64,000 nucleotides of DNA from RH-AL1 sp964235705 (GTDB taxonomy: Bacteria; Pseudomonadota; Alphaproteobacteria; Rhizobiales; Beijerinckiaceae): NCBI GenBank assembly GCA_964235705.1, contig CAXSDP010000007.1, positions 1 through 64,000 of the forward strand, given 5' to 3'. The position numbers were made by a program, and so were the translations under genes. Positions 41,619 to 50,419 of the stretch are shown piece by piece. Each line of letters opens with the position of its first letter. Positions within the stretch are counted from its first letter, which is position 1. Below the pieces are notes generated by a model. The model saw nothing but the letters and a program-made list of their open reading frames with translations. It searched no databases and had not been told where the DNA came from.

Positions 41619-42254
41619 TCACCGGCGTAGCAGCCCATGCGCGAGGAGGTCGAAGGCGGCGTCGAGGTAGCGATGGACGTCGACGGGTCGCGCCCCGCCG
41701 AACAGCGTCCGCCAATTGTGGTGGAGGAACAACGGCGCCATGATGAGTTGCGGGAAGTCATCGACGGCGGACGGCCGGAACTCACCCCGCGCGACGCCCC
41801 TGCGAAGGATGTCGCCGAAGGCTTGGAGCGCCGGCCCCATCACTTCGGCGTACCAGCGCTCGGTGATCCGGGGGAAGCGATGCCCTTCCGCGAGCAGGAT
41901 GCGGAAGATGTCGCGATTGCACGGATCCTCGACCATCTGTTCGGCGGCGAAGGCCAGGTGGGCGCGCAGGACCTCGAGTGCCGAGGCGTCGGGATCGGCG
42001 GCGAGCGTGGCGAGGTTCTCGAAGACCGGCCGGGTCTTCTCCCGCAGCGTCGCCAGGAACAGGTCCTCCTTGCTGGGGAAGTACACGTAGATCGTGCCCT
42101 TGGTGATGCCGGCGCGGGCCGCCACGTCGTCCAGGCGCGCGGCGGCGAAGCCGTTGAGGGAGAATTCCTCCAGCGCCGCCTGGAGGATGAGGCTCGGCCG
42201 CTCGGCCTTGCGCCGACGGCGCACGCCCGGTTCCCTCACGCCTTGGCTGGTCAT
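41619..42254 (-). CDS. TetR/AcrR-family repressor
   Basis: A 211-residue regulator. The N-terminal helix-turn-helix contains I-L-Q-A-A-L-E-E-F-S-L-N-G-F-A-A-A-R-L-D-D-V-A-A-R-A-G-I-T-K-G-T-I-Y-V-Y-F-P-S-K-E-D-L-F (about 23-65), and the ligand domain follows. The gene is divergent from an RND efflux operon with an imperfect palindrome between them, the classical arrangement of a TetR repressor that controls a pump and is released by the pump's substrate. Confidence 0.9.
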   Translation of the reverse strand: MTSQGVREPGVRRRRKAERPSLILQAALEEFSLNGFAAARLDDVAARAGITKGTIYVYFPSKEDLFLATLREKTRPVFENLATLAADPDASALEVLRAHLAFAAEQMVEDPCNRDIFRILLAEGHRFPRITERWYAEVMGPALQAFGDILRRGVARGEFRPSAVDDFPQLIMAPLFLHHNWRTLFGGARPVDVHRYLDAAFDLLAHGLLRR

Positions 42255-42264
42255 CGCGTGCCTT

Positions 42265-42286
42265 ATTGACTGACTGTTCGGTTAAT
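42265..42286. promoter_or_regulatory. Candidate TetR operator
   Basis: ATTGACTGAC (42265-42274) and TTCGGTTAAT (42277-42286) form an imperfect inverted repeat with two bases between and 7 of 10 pairs matching. It contains a TTGACT (42266-42271) that could be the -35 box of the efflux operon and lies 11 bp from the tetR start, so a bound repressor would block both genes. Confidence 0.5.
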
Positions 42287-42415
42287 AGTACGTTTTCAGC
42301 CTCTTTCGCAAGCCATGGACGCGGGCGCACGGGCACGTGGACCCATGAGCGTGCCACCGGCCCGGTGCGACGGGCGCGAGCCGATGGGCACGGGTCGATG
42401 GGGATGGAACGGGGC

Positions 42416-43594
42416 ATGAGGCGCATATCCTTCCCGTCCGGTGCGCTGCTGGCCTCGACGCTGGTCTTCGCCTGGTTCTTCGCCCCCTGCCGTCCCGTGT
42501 CCGCCGACGGGGTTCCCGCGAGATCCAGCACGTCGGCCGACGCCTGCGACGCCCGCTGCGTCCTCGTCGCCGTCGCCCTCGCGCGGGAGGAAACCTTCGC
42601 GCGCCAGCTCACCCTCACCGGCGCCATCGCGCCGAAATACCAAACCAACGTCGCCTTCCGCACCGGCGGCCGGATCACGCAGAGGCTCGTCGATGTCGGC
42701 GAGCACGTCACCGCCGACCAGGTCCTGGCGGTGCTCGACCCGCGCGACCAGACGGCGGCGGTCGACACCGCCAAGGCGGTGCTCGCCTCCGCGCAGGCGC
42801 TGCTCGTGCAGGCCACCGTCGCCTTCGAGCGGCAGCAAGCCTTGCTGAAGAGCGGCTACACGACGCGGCCGAGTTTCGACGCCGCGCAGCAGCAGCTGCA
42901 AACCCAGCAGGCGGCGGTCGACTCGGCGAGCGCGGCGCTCGGCACCGTCCGGGAGCAGTTCGGCTACACCAACCTGAGGGCCGGCGCGGCCGGCACCGTG
43001 GTCAGGCGCGACGCGGAGGCGGGCCAGGTGGTGCAGGCCGGCCAGACCGTCTTCGTGCTGGCCCAGGACGGGCCGCGCGACGCGGTGTTCGACGTTTACG
43101 AGGCGGCGCTCACCGATCCGCCCGCGAGCCGCGTCGTCACCGTCGCCCTCCAGTCCGATCCGGCGGTGGTGACGCGGGGGCACGTGCGCGAGATCGCGCC
43201 CAGCGTCGACGACAAGTCCGGCGCGGTCCGGGTCAAGGTGGAACTCGACGCCGTGCCGGCGCGCATGTCGCTGGGCGCGGCGGTGATCGGTTCCGGCAGC
43301 TTCAAGCCGGAGCGGGGCATCGTGCTGCCGCGCGGCGCGCTGTACCGCTGGGACGACGCGCCGGCGGTCTGGATCTACGACCCCGCGAGCCGCACGGTGG
43401 CGCCGCGCGTGGTGGCCATCACGCGCTACGACGACGACAGGCTGGTGCTGTCCGGCGGCGTGAAGCCGGGCGAGCGGGTCGTCACCGCCGGGATCCAGTT
43501 CCTCCATCCGGGCCAAATCGTGGGGCTGGCGCCGGACCAAGCCGTGGGGCCGGCGCCGGGCCAGGGTCCCGCGGATCGAGAGGCGGCGCGATGA
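42416..43594 (+). CDS. RND efflux periplasmic adaptor, first of two
   Basis: A 392-residue membrane-fusion protein. It has an N-terminal hydrophobic export signal (about 5-25), the lipoyl/barrel part V-A-F-R-T-G-G-R-I-T-Q-R-L-V-D-V-G-E-H-V, a coiled-coil hairpin rich in Gln and Ala (about 125-180) and the second lipoyl half A-A-G-T-V-V-R-R-D-A-E-A-G-Q-V-V. Such adaptors connect the inner-membrane pump with an outer-membrane channel. In-frame ATGs at 42398, 42404 and 42416 are all possible starts. The stop overlaps the next start by 4 bases (ATGA). Confidence 0.9.
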   Translation: MRRISFPSGALLASTLVFAWFFAPCRPVSADGVPARSSTSADACDARCVLVAVALAREETFARQLTLTGAIAPKYQTNVAFRTGGRITQRLVDVGEHVTADQVLAVLDPRDQTAAVDTAKAVLASAQALLVQATVAFERQQALLKSGYTTRPSFDAAQQQLQTQQAAVDSASAALGTVREQFGYTNLRAGAAGTVVRRDAEAGQVVQAGQTVFVLAQDGPRDAVFDVYEAALTDPPASRVVTVALQSDPAVVTRGHVREIAPSVDDKSGAVRVKVELDAVPARMSLGAAVIGSGSFKPERGIVLPRGALYRWDDAPAVWIYDPASRTVAPRVVAITRYDDDRLVLSGGVKPGERVVTAGIQFLHPGQIVGLAPDQAVGPAPGQGPADREAAR

Positions 43595-44727
43595 GCCGCG
43601 CGCCGTCGCTCGCCCTCGCCTTGGCCGGCTGCGCACTTGCCGGTTGCGCACTCGCCTTGGCCGGTTGCGAGGGCGACGAGGATCCGCCGGCGCCGCTGCG
43701 GCCGGTGCTCACCACCACCGTCGAGCCGGTCGCCACCGAAACCTTCGGTCCCTTCGCGAGCACCGTCGAGGCGCGCTACCAGACGCAGCTCGGCTTCCAG
43801 CTCGCCGGGCGCATGGTGGCGCGCGACGTGTTCGTCGGCGATGTCGTGCGCAAGGGGCAGCGGTTGGCGGCGATCGACCCGGTCGTGAGCCAGTTCGCCC
43901 TGCTCCGGGCCAAGGCGGACGTCGCCGACGCGCGGGCGCAGCTCGCCAACGCCACCGGGATCGAGGCGCGCCAGCGCACGCTCAGCGAGGGGGGCAACGT
44001 TTCGCGGGCGACGCTCGACGGCGCCGTCGCCGGCCGCGACACGGCCAAGGCCCGGCTCGACCAGGCGCAGGCGGCGCTCCGCGTGGCGGAGGACCAGATC
44101 GGCTACACGGAGCTCCACGCGAACTTCGACGGGGTCGTCACCGCCTGGAACGCGGAGGTCGGGCAGTACGTCGACAACGGGCAGGCGGTGGTCACGCTGG
44201 CCCGCCCCGACGTCCGCGAGGCCGTCGTCGACATCCCGGACGACCTCATCGGCAAGGTGACGCCGGGCATGACCTTCCTCGCCCGGCTCCAGGCGGCGCC
44301 CGACACGCTCGCGCACGCGGTCGTCCGCGAGATCGGCCCGCTCGCCGACGAGGCGACGCGGACGCACCGCGTCCGGCTCACCCTCGCCGACGCCTCGCCG
44401 GCCTTCCGGCTCGGCACCACGCTCAGCCTCTCGCGCGAGACGCCGGTCGCCCCGCACATGATCGTGCCGACCGGGGCGGTGCTGGAGGATGGCGGCAAAA
44501 CGTTCGTGTGGGTCCTGGCGGCGGATGGCCGGCACGTCGCGCGCCGCGAGATCGGCCTCGCCGGACGCGCCGGTGTCGCCGACGATGGGGCGTCCGTCAC
44601 GTCCGGCCTCCAGGCGGGCGAGAGGATCGTGATCGTCGGGGTCCACAGCCTCCGCGACGGCGAGGCGGTCGCCGGCGAGTTGGGCGGCGCGGCGCCCGCC
44701 ACCACCGCCGGGACGACACGCCTGTGA
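43591..44727 (+). CDS. RND efflux periplasmic adaptor, second, lipoprotein type
   Basis: A 378-residue membrane-fusion protein with a lipoprotein signal. The leader is repetitive: L-A-G-C at residues 11-14, again at 16-19, and L-A-L-A-G-C with Cys26, so the lipidated cysteine is ambiguous. The adaptor parts are G-F-Q-L-A-G-R-M-V-A-R-D-V-F-V-G-D-V-V and A-N-F-D-G-V-V-T-A-W-N-A-E-V-G-Q-Y-V. It overlaps both neighbours by four bases, so the three genes are translationally coupled. Two different adaptors for one pump suggest heteromeric adaptor assembly, as seen in the MdtABC-like and ATP-RND heteroadaptor systems, although that is inference. Confidence 0.9.
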   Translation: MSRAPSLALALAGCALAGCALALAGCEGDEDPPAPLRPVLTTTVEPVATETFGPFASTVEARYQTQLGFQLAGRMVARDVFVGDVVRKGQRLAAIDPVVSQFALLRAKADVADARAQLANATGIEARQRTLSEGGNVSRATLDGAVAGRDTAKARLDQAQAALRVAEDQIGYTELHANFDGVVTAWNAEVGQYVDNGQAVVTLARPDVREAVVDIPDDLIGKVTPGMTFLARLQAAPDTLAHAVVREIGPLADEATRTHRVRLTLADASPAFRLGTTLSLSRETPVAPHMIVPTGAVLEDGGKTFVWVLAADGRHVARREIGLAGRAGVADDGASVTSGLQAGERIVIVGVHSLRDGEAVAGELGGAAPATTAGTTRL

Positions 44728-47700
44728 AGCACTTCAACCTGTCGCGATGGGCGCTCGAGCATCGCTCGTTCGTTTACTTCCTGATGATCGCCTCGGTGAT
44801 CGCCGGCGTGATCGCCTACGGCAAGTTGGGGCGGGAGGAGGACCCGACCTTCGCCATCAAAACCATGATCGTCAGCGCGGAATGGCCGGGCGCCACGATC
44901 GGCGACACGCTCGACCAGGTCACCGACCGCATCGAGAAGGAGTTGCAGCAGGTCGACGGCCTCGATTTCACCCGGAGCTACACGACGCCGGGCAAGGCCA
45001 CCGTCTTCGTGCAGTTCAAGGACACCGTCGATCCCAAGCGTCTGCCGGGCCTGTTCTACCAGGTGCGCAAGCACATCGGCGACATCCGCAACACCTTCCC
45101 CGACACGTTGAAGAGCATCACCTTCAACGACGAGTTCGGCGACGTTTACGGCAACGTCTACGCCTTCACCGCCGACGGCCTCTCCATGCGCCAGCTGCGC
45201 GACTACGTGGAGGGCGTGCGCTCCGCCGTGCTGCGCGTGCCCAACATCGGCAAGACGATGCTGGTCGGCACGCAGGACGAATCGATCTACCTCGACTTCT
45301 CGACCGGCAAGCTCGCGGGACTCGGCATCGACACGGCCGCCCTCATCAAGACGTTGCAGGCGCAGAACGCCATCGCGCCCTCGGGCGTGGTGCAGGCCGG
45401 CGCCGAGCAGGTGTCCGTGCGCGTGGGCGGCCAGTTCACCTCCGAGGCGAGCTTGAAGGCCATCAACCTGCGGGTGAACGACCGCTTCTTCCGCTTGTCC
45501 GACGTCGCCGACATCCATCGCGGCTACCCCGACCCGCCGCAGCCGCTGTTCCGCTACGACGGCCAACCGGCGATCGGCCTCGCCGTCGCGATGCGGGCCG
45601 GCGGCAACCTCCTCGTGTTCGGCCGCGACCTGAAGGCCAAGATGCGCGCGGTCGAGGCGACGCTGCCGATCGGGGTCGGCGTCCACCTCGTGTCCGACCA
45701 GCCGCGCATCGTGGAGCACGCCGTCGGCGGCTTCACCGAGGCGCTGGGCGAGGCCATCGCCATCGTGCTGCTCGTGTCCTTCGTGAGCCTGGGCGTCAGG
45801 GCCGGCCTCGTCGTCTCCATCTCGATCCCGCTGGTGCTGGCGGTGACCTTCGTGGTGCTGGCGGTCATGGGCGTCACCCTGCAGCGCATCTCGCTCGGCG
45901 CGCTGATCATCGCGCTGGGCCTGCTCGTCGACGACGCGATGATCACGGTGGAGATGATGGTGGCGCGCCTCGAACACGGCGACAGCCGCGAGCAGGCGGC
46001 GACCTTCGCCTACACGTCCACCGCCTTCCCCATGCTGACCGGGACGCTCGCCACCGTCGCCGGCTTCCTGCCGATCGGCTTCAACGGGTCGGCGGCCGGC
46101 GAGTACACCTACTCCCTCTTCGTGGTGATCGCGGTGTCGCTGCTCGTCTCGTGGGTGGTGGCGGTGCTGTTCGCGCCGCTGATCGGCGTGAGGATCCTGC
46201 CCAGGGCGCTGAAACACCACGCGGGCGGCCCGGGCCGCCTCATGCGCGCCTTCCGGGCGTTCCTGCTGGTGGCGATGCGCTGGCGCTGGGTCACCGTGGG
46301 CTCCACGCTCGCCACGCTCGCGCTGGCGGTGTTCGGCATGCGCTTCGTGCAGCAGCAGTTCTTCCCCCCCTCCGACCGGCCGGAGATCCTCGTCGACATG
46401 ACGCTGCCGCAGTCGTCCTCCACCGGCGAGACCAAGCGCCAGATGGACCGCTTCGAGGCGCACCTCGCCGGCAACCCCGACATCGTCAAGTGGAGCTCCT
46501 ACGTGGGCGAGGGCGCGATCCGCTTCTACCTGCCGCTCGACCAGCAACTCGGCAACAGCTTCTACGGGCAGGTGGTGATCGAGACGACGTCCTTGGCGGC
46601 GCGCAACAAACTCATGCCGATCCTGACGAAGCTCGGCCGCGAACAGTTCGTCGGCACGGACGTGTTCATCCACTCGCTCGACCTCGGGCCGCCGGTCGGG
46701 CGCCCGGTGCAGTACCGGGTGAGCGGCCCGGACGTGCAGGCGGTGCGCCAGAAGGCGGTGGAGCTCGCCAGCATCGTCGGCGCCAACGCGCACCTCGGCG
46801 TGCCGACCTACGACTGGAACGAGCCGGGGCAGGTGCTGCGGGTCAACATCCTGCAGGACAAGGCACGGCAACTCGGCGTGACCGGCCAGGACATCGCCGG
46901 CATCCTGAACGCCGTCGCGCAGGGCACGGACATCACGCAAGTGCGCGACTCGATCTACCTCGTCAACGTGGTCGGTCGCGCGCAGGAGCGAGAGCGCAAC
47001 TCCATCGACACGCTGGGCGGGCTGCAGGTGGCGCTATCGAACGGGCGGACCGTGCCGCTGCTCGCCTTCGCGCGGCTGGATTACGGGTTGCAACAGCCGA
47101 TCGTTTGGCGTCGCGACAGGCTGCCGACGGTGACGCTGCGCTCCACCATTGTCGACGCGACGCAGCCCGCCACCGTCGTCGCGCAGCTGAGGCCGCAAAT
47201 CGACGCCTTCGCCGCCGCGCTGCCGGCCGGCTACGGGCTCGCCACCGGCGGCGCGGTGGAGGAGAGCGCCAAGGGCCAGGGGCCGATCGCCTCCGTGGTG
47301 CCGGTGATGCTGCTGACGATGGCGTTCCTGCTGATGGTGCAGCTGCAAAGCTTCGGCAAGCTGCTGCTGGTCATCTCGGTCGCGCCGCTCGGGCTGATCG
47401 GGGTGGTGGCCGCCCTGCTGCCGTCCGGCGCGCCGCTCGGCTTCGTCGCCATCCTCGGCGTGCTGGCGCTGATCGGCATCATCATCCGGAACTCGGTCAT
47501 CCTCGTCGCGCAGATCGACGAGTACCTCGCCGAGGGCCGCGCCCCCTGGGACGCGGTCGTGGAGGCGACCTGCCACCGGGTGCGGCCGATCCTGCTGACC
47601 GCCGCCGCCGCCAGCCTCGGCATGATCCCGATCGCCCGCGAGGTGTTCTGGGGGCCGATGGCCTACGCGATGATCGGCGGCATCCTGGCCGGTACCGTGC

Positions 47701-47822
47701 TCACCCTGGTGTTCCTGCCGGCCCTCTACGTCGGCTGCTACCGCATCCGACCGAGGGCCGGCACGGCCCCGCGCGAGGAGGTGTTCGACGAAACCGTCAC
47801 GCCGCTGCGGATGCGGTCCTGA
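44724..47822 (+). CDS. RND-family efflux pump, inner-membrane component (AcrB/MdtB type)
   Basis: A 1032-residue permease with the usual 12 helices and two large periplasmic loops. The helix-4 motif G-L-L-V-D-D-A-M-I-T-V-E-M-M has the two Asp of the proton relay. The start of the first loop is D-P-T-F-A-I-K-T-M-I-V-S-A-E-W-P-G-A. It begins at GTG 44724, overlapping the TGA of the second adaptor. No outer-membrane channel gene follows, so the operon must share a TolC-type channel from elsewhere. Substrate range is unknown. Confidence 0.93.
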   Translation: MKHFNLSRWALEHRSFVYFLMIASVIAGVIAYGKLGREEDPTFAIKTMIVSAEWPGATIGDTLDQVTDRIEKELQQVDGLDFTRSYTTPGKATVFVQFKDTVDPKRLPGLFYQVRKHIGDIRNTFPDTLKSITFNDEFGDVYGNVYAFTADGLSMRQLRDYVEGVRSAVLRVPNIGKTMLVGTQDESIYLDFSTGKLAGLGIDTAALIKTLQAQNAIAPSGVVQAGAEQVSVRVGGQFTSEASLKAINLRVNDRFFRLSDVADIHRGYPDPPQPLFRYDGQPAIGLAVAMRAGGNLLVFGRDLKAKMRAVEATLPIGVGVHLVSDQPRIVEHAVGGFTEALGEAIAIVLLVSFVSLGVRAGLVVSISIPLVLAVTFVVLAVMGVTLQRISLGALIIALGLLVDDAMITVEMMVARLEHGDSREQAATFAYTSTAFPMLTGTLATVAGFLPIGFNGSAAGEYTYSLFVVIAVSLLVSWVVAVLFAPLIGVRILPRALKHHAGGPGRLMRAFRAFLLVAMRWRWVTVGSTLATLALAVFGMRFVQQQFFPPSDRPEILVDMTLPQSSSTGETKRQMDRFEAHLAGNPDIVKWSSYVGEGAIRFYLPLDQQLGNSFYGQVVIETTSLAARNKLMPILTKLGREQFVGTDVFIHSLDLGPPVGRPVQYRVSGPDVQAVRQKAVELASIVGANAHLGVPTYDWNEPGQVLRVNILQDKARQLGVTGQDIAGILNAVAQGTDITQVRDSIYLVNVVGRAQERERNSIDTLGGLQVALSNGRTVPLLAFARLDYGLQQPIVWRRDRLPTVTLRSTIVDATQPATVVAQLRPQIDAFAAALPAGYGLATGGAVEESAKGQGPIASVVPVMLLTMAFLLMVQLQSFGKLLLVISVAPLGLIGVVAALLPSGAPLGFVAILGVLALIGIIIRNSVILVAQIDEYLAEGRAPWDAVVEATCHRVRPILLTAAAASLGMIPIAREVFWGPMAYAMIGGILAGTVLTLVFLPALYVGCYRIRPRAGTAPREEVFDETVTPLRMRS

Positions 47823-47826
47823 AACC

Positions 47827-48864
47827 TCAAAGCTGGAGGAAGAAGCGCAGCATCTCGCGGCTCGCGTCGGGGCCGCGCGGGTCGGTGTAGGACCCCGTCG
47901 CGCTGCCGCCGGCCCAAGCGTGCCCGGCGCCATCCAGCATCCATTCCTCGACGGCGATGCGCGACGCCCGATCCCTGAAGACCTTGCGCGTGAAGGCCAC
48001 GCCGCCGTCCGAGCGGCCGGTGGTGACCTCGGGGTCCGACAGGTCGGCGCGGGCCTGGTCGGTCACGTGGCCGGCGTTGGAAGGGTTGACCGTGCCGTCC
48101 GCCGTGCCGTGGAACACGATGGTCGGCACCACGCGCGAGGGATGTCCGTCCGCCGGTGCCGCGCCGCCCCGCATGGCGGCGAAGGCCGAACCCATGTCGC
48201 GCGCCGCGCCGCAGGCCAAGCCGGAGTGCACGCCGACGCCGGCGTAAAGGTCGGGGTAGCGCTGCCCCATGATCGCCGCCGCCGCCCCGCCGGCAGAGAG
48301 CCCGGCCACGTACACTTTACCGGCAACGACGGGGACCTCGCGCATGACTTCGCGGGTGATCGCGGCGATCAGCGAGGGCTCGCCGCCGTCGCGCCGCTGG
48401 TCGCCGGCGTTGAACCAGTTCCAGCAGCCGGACATGTTGGCCGAACGCGACTGCTCGGGATAGGCGACGAGGAAGCCGACCTCGTCGGCGAGCTCGTTCA
48501 TCCGCGTGCCGGCGGCGAAATCGTCGGGCGATTGGGTGCAGCCGTGCAGCATCACCACGAGCGGCAACGGCGCGTCGTCGAAGCGGGCCGGCACGTACAG
48601 CTTGTAGCGCCGTTGGCCGGCCGCGTTGCTGATCGAGCGCGTCTCGAAACGCGACGTCCGTGGCTTCGCGATCGCCGGGGCCGGGGTGGTGGTGCGCGAC
48701 TCGGGCGAAGCGGTCCGTCCCGCTCCGTACGGCGCCCGCGCGCCCAGTTCCTTCGAGATCGCCCCGACCGCGTCGGCCAGCCGACCGGCGCGCGTCAAAC
48801 GCAGCGCGTCGTTCATCGACTCGCGCGTCGCCGCGCCGAGGTTGAGTTTGAAGAGGCTGTCCAT
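47827..48864 (-). CDS. PHB depolymerase-family esterase
   Basis: A 345-residue esterase. V-M-L-H-G-C-T-Q-S (near 104-112) is the oxyanion segment, A-G-L-S-A-G-G contains the nucleophile Ser190, and the His is in G-A-G-H-A-W. These features define the PHB depolymerase (esterase, LpqC-like) family. The first 75 residues are a helical, Ala/Arg/Pro-rich extension without a signal peptide, unlike secreted depolymerases, so an intracellular polymer or ester is likely. It ends five bases after the RND gene on the opposite strand. Confidence 0.85.
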   Translation of the reverse strand: MDSLFKLNLGAATRESMNDALRLTRAGRLADAVGAISKELGARAPYGAGRTASPESRTTTPAPAIAKPRTSRFETRSISNAAGQRRYKLYVPARFDDAPLPLVVMLHGCTQSPDDFAAGTRMNELADEVGFLVAYPEQSRSANMSGCWNWFNAGDQRRDGGEPSLIAAITREVMREVPVVAGKVYVAGLSAGGAAAAIMGQRYPDLYAGVGVHSGLACGAARDMGSAFAAMRGGAAPADGHPSRVVPTIVFHGTADGTVNPSNAGHVTDQARADLSDPEVTTGRSDGGVAFTRKVFRDRASRIAVEEWMLDGAGHAWAGGSATGSYTDPRGPDASREMLRFFLQL

Positions 48865-48899
48865 GGTTCGTTTGTCCTGTTGGGGCGGTCGCGATGCGA

Positions 48900-49316
48900 T
48901 CAAACCATGCGGTCGCGCAGGGCGGTCTTCACGTCGGGGCTCGCTTGAAGCGTTCCCAGGATCTGGATCGAGGCGATGGACGCCCGCGCGAGGTCAGCGG
49001 GCACGTCGAGCGCGATGCTCGCCAAACCGATGACCCGGATGTCGATGGGAGCGCCGGCTTGGTGCGCGGCTTCCAGCTCGGCCCGCCCGTAGTGGCGCAG
49101 TCCGAGTTCCATCTTCTCCCTGGCGACGGAGCGCATGACGGTCTCGTCGTGCCGATCGAGGAGGTTGCGGATCGCGGTGCGGATCAGGTCGGTGCGATTG
49201 GCGTAGAAGCCGTCGCGGACCAGCAGGTCGATGCGCCCGAGGTCGACGTGGCCGAGGTTGAGGGTGATCTTCTCGCTCTCGGGATAACGCGGTCGATCGC
49301 GGCCATTTTCCACCAT
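48900..49316 (-). CDS. Ribbon-helix-helix (CopG-like) regulator
   Basis: A 138-residue protein. Residues about 17-55 (K-I-T-L-N-L-G-H-V-D-L-G-R-I-D-L-L-V-R-D-G-F-Y-A-N-R-T-D-L-I-R-T-A-I) have the strand-helix-helix pattern of CopG-like regulators. The C-terminal domain (I-D-I-R-V-I-G-L-A-S-I-A-L-D-V-P-A-D-L) is not recognised. The best start is ATG 49316 because AAGGAG (49324-49329 on the minus strand) lies 7 bases before it; an ATG at 49337 is in frame but lies inside a palindrome. That perfect palindrome just upstream is a natural self-binding site. Confidence 0.75.
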   Translation of the reverse strand: MVENGRDRPRYPESEKITLNLGHVDLGRIDLLVRDGFYANRTDLIRTAIRNLLDRHDETVMRSVAREKMELGLRHYGRAELEAAHQAGAPIDIRVIGLASIALDVPADLARASIASIQILGTLQASPDVKTALRDRMV

Positions 49317-49328
49317 AACCATCTCCTT

Positions 49329-49346
49329 ACCATCCATATGGATGGT
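49329..49346. promoter_or_regulatory. Perfect 18-bp palindrome upstream of the RHH gene
   Basis: ACCATCCATATGGATGGT is its own reverse complement. It lies next to the ribosome binding site of the ribbon-helix-helix regulator. RHH proteins bind short inverted repeats as dimers of dimers, so this is a good candidate for the autoregulatory operator. Confidence 0.65.
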
Positions 49347-49511
49347 TAAAGAGGTGTTGCAAGGCTCATTGGTCGGTTATTCGTTTGTCCGTTCGCGGTT
49401 CGCAGCCCCTATGATCGCAACATCAAAGGCCGGCGAGTGAGCCGGCCTCGTACTCGTCTCGTGGGTCTTCGCCTCGGACGCCCCTTCGCTCGCGCGTCGG
49501 GACCCTTCGGA

Positions 49512-49853
49512 TCAAGGCCCATTGCCGTTGCTCGGCAACCCGCCGGCGGGTCCGCCAGTGGCGGACTGCTTCGCGTCGAAGTCGAGTTCCCGCGTCACGC
49601 CAGGCGCCTGCTCCGTCTGGATCGTCCGCCGGAAGACGTCGGCCCCCGGCCCTTGGTACGAGGACTCGGCAGGGCCGTCCCCATAACGGCCCTGAGGACG
49701 TGTCTGGGCACTGTGCCCATAGCCCGGGCCTCGGTTGCCCGCGTGGCGATGGTGGGCCCTTGGCACGACATGGCGGGTTCGTGCGTCGGCCATCGGCGCG
49801 TACAGGGTGAGAATAGCGGCACCGGCCGCCACGTACGAGATACTGTGGATCAT
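49512..49853 (-). CDS. Small secreted protein, GGPxGG-tail family
   Basis: A 113-residue protein with a signal peptide (about 1-24, ending A-D-A). A His/Arg/Gly-rich part (H-V-V-P-R-A-H-H-R-H-A-G-N) is followed by S-S-Y-Q-G-P-G-A-D-V-F-R-R-T-I-Q-T-E, E-L-D-F-D-A-K-Q-S-A-T-G-G-P-A-G-G-L-P-S. It shares the F-R-R-T-I, D-A-K-Q and A-T-G-G-P-x-G-G-L-P-S segments with the next gene upstream, so the two are tandem duplicates. Function is unknown. It is probably exported to the periplasm or surface. Confidence 0.7.
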   Translation of the reverse strand: MIHSISYVAAGAAILTLYAPMADARTRHVVPRAHHRHAGNRGPGYGHSAQTRPQGRYGDGPAESSYQGPGADVFRRTIQTEQAPGVTRELDFDAKQSATGGPAGGLPSNGNGP

Positions 49854-50032
49854 CAAACACGACCTTTCAAGGGATGTTGCCCGCGCGGACTCGTCAACGA
49901 CGAACATCACGCGGGCAGGTGGCGGCTCACGAGGAATCGGTCGCCGCGCTTCGGTCATGCGGTCCGCCCTCACGCCGTCCCGGACATTCGGGGGCGGATC
50001 GGCGAGCGGATCGCCCTCATCGTCGCGTCCAC

Positions 50033-50419
50033 CTAGCGACCGCCGCCGCCGCTCTGGCTTGGCAGGCCGCCGGACGGCCCGCCGGTCGCGGTCTGCTTGG
50101 CATCGGGATCGAGTTCGGTCGCCAAGCCAGGCTCGTGCGCCGACTCGATCGTCCGCCGGAACACTTCGCCGCCCGGTCCATGGTAGGACGGATCGTCGGG
50201 CGCTTCCTCGTAACCGAAGCGGGGATCCACCGGATACCTCGCCCGCACGTCGTAGCGTGCCCCCACGTCGGGATGGCCGAGCGGAGCATGGCGCTCGGCG
50301 GAATGATAGCGATGGTGGGAATGGCGCGCCCCGTCGTGGCGGGGCTGGGCCTCGGCCGCGGTGACCGACGAGGACACGATGGCGGCGCTCGATATCAGGT
50401 AAAGAAGCTGTCGCTTCAT
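50033..50419 (-). CDS. Small secreted protein, GGPxGG-tail family
   Basis: A 128-residue protein with a signal peptide (MKRQLLYLISSAAIVSSSVT, then A-A-E-A). The mature part has A-R-H-S-H-H-R-Y-H-S-A-E-R-H, then S-Y-H-G-P-G-G-E-V-F-R-R-T-I-E-S-A, and ends D-P-D-A-K-Q-T-A-T-G-G-P-S-G-G-L-P-S-Q-S. It is the paralogue of the gene ending at 49512. Two copies in a row with diverged middles point to an old duplication. Function is unknown. Confidence 0.7.
   Translation of the reverse strand: MKRQLLYLISSAAIVSSSVTAAEAQPRHDGARHSHHRYHSAERHAPLGHPDVGARYDVRARYPVDPRFGYEEAPDDPSYHGPGGEVFRRTIESAHEPGLATELDPDAKQTATGGPSGGLPSQSGGGGR

Noticed and set aside
44103..46940. A 945-codon minus-strand frame opposite the RND pump
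   Set aside because: Composition (Asp/Glu/His/Arg/Gly runs) is typical of antisense frames in high-GC DNA; the plus strand holds the conserved RND permease and adaptor.
48900..49337. Toxin-antitoxin pair with the ribbon-helix-helix gene as antitoxin
   Set aside because: No small toxin gene lies next to it on either side; the neighbours are an esterase and small secreted proteins.
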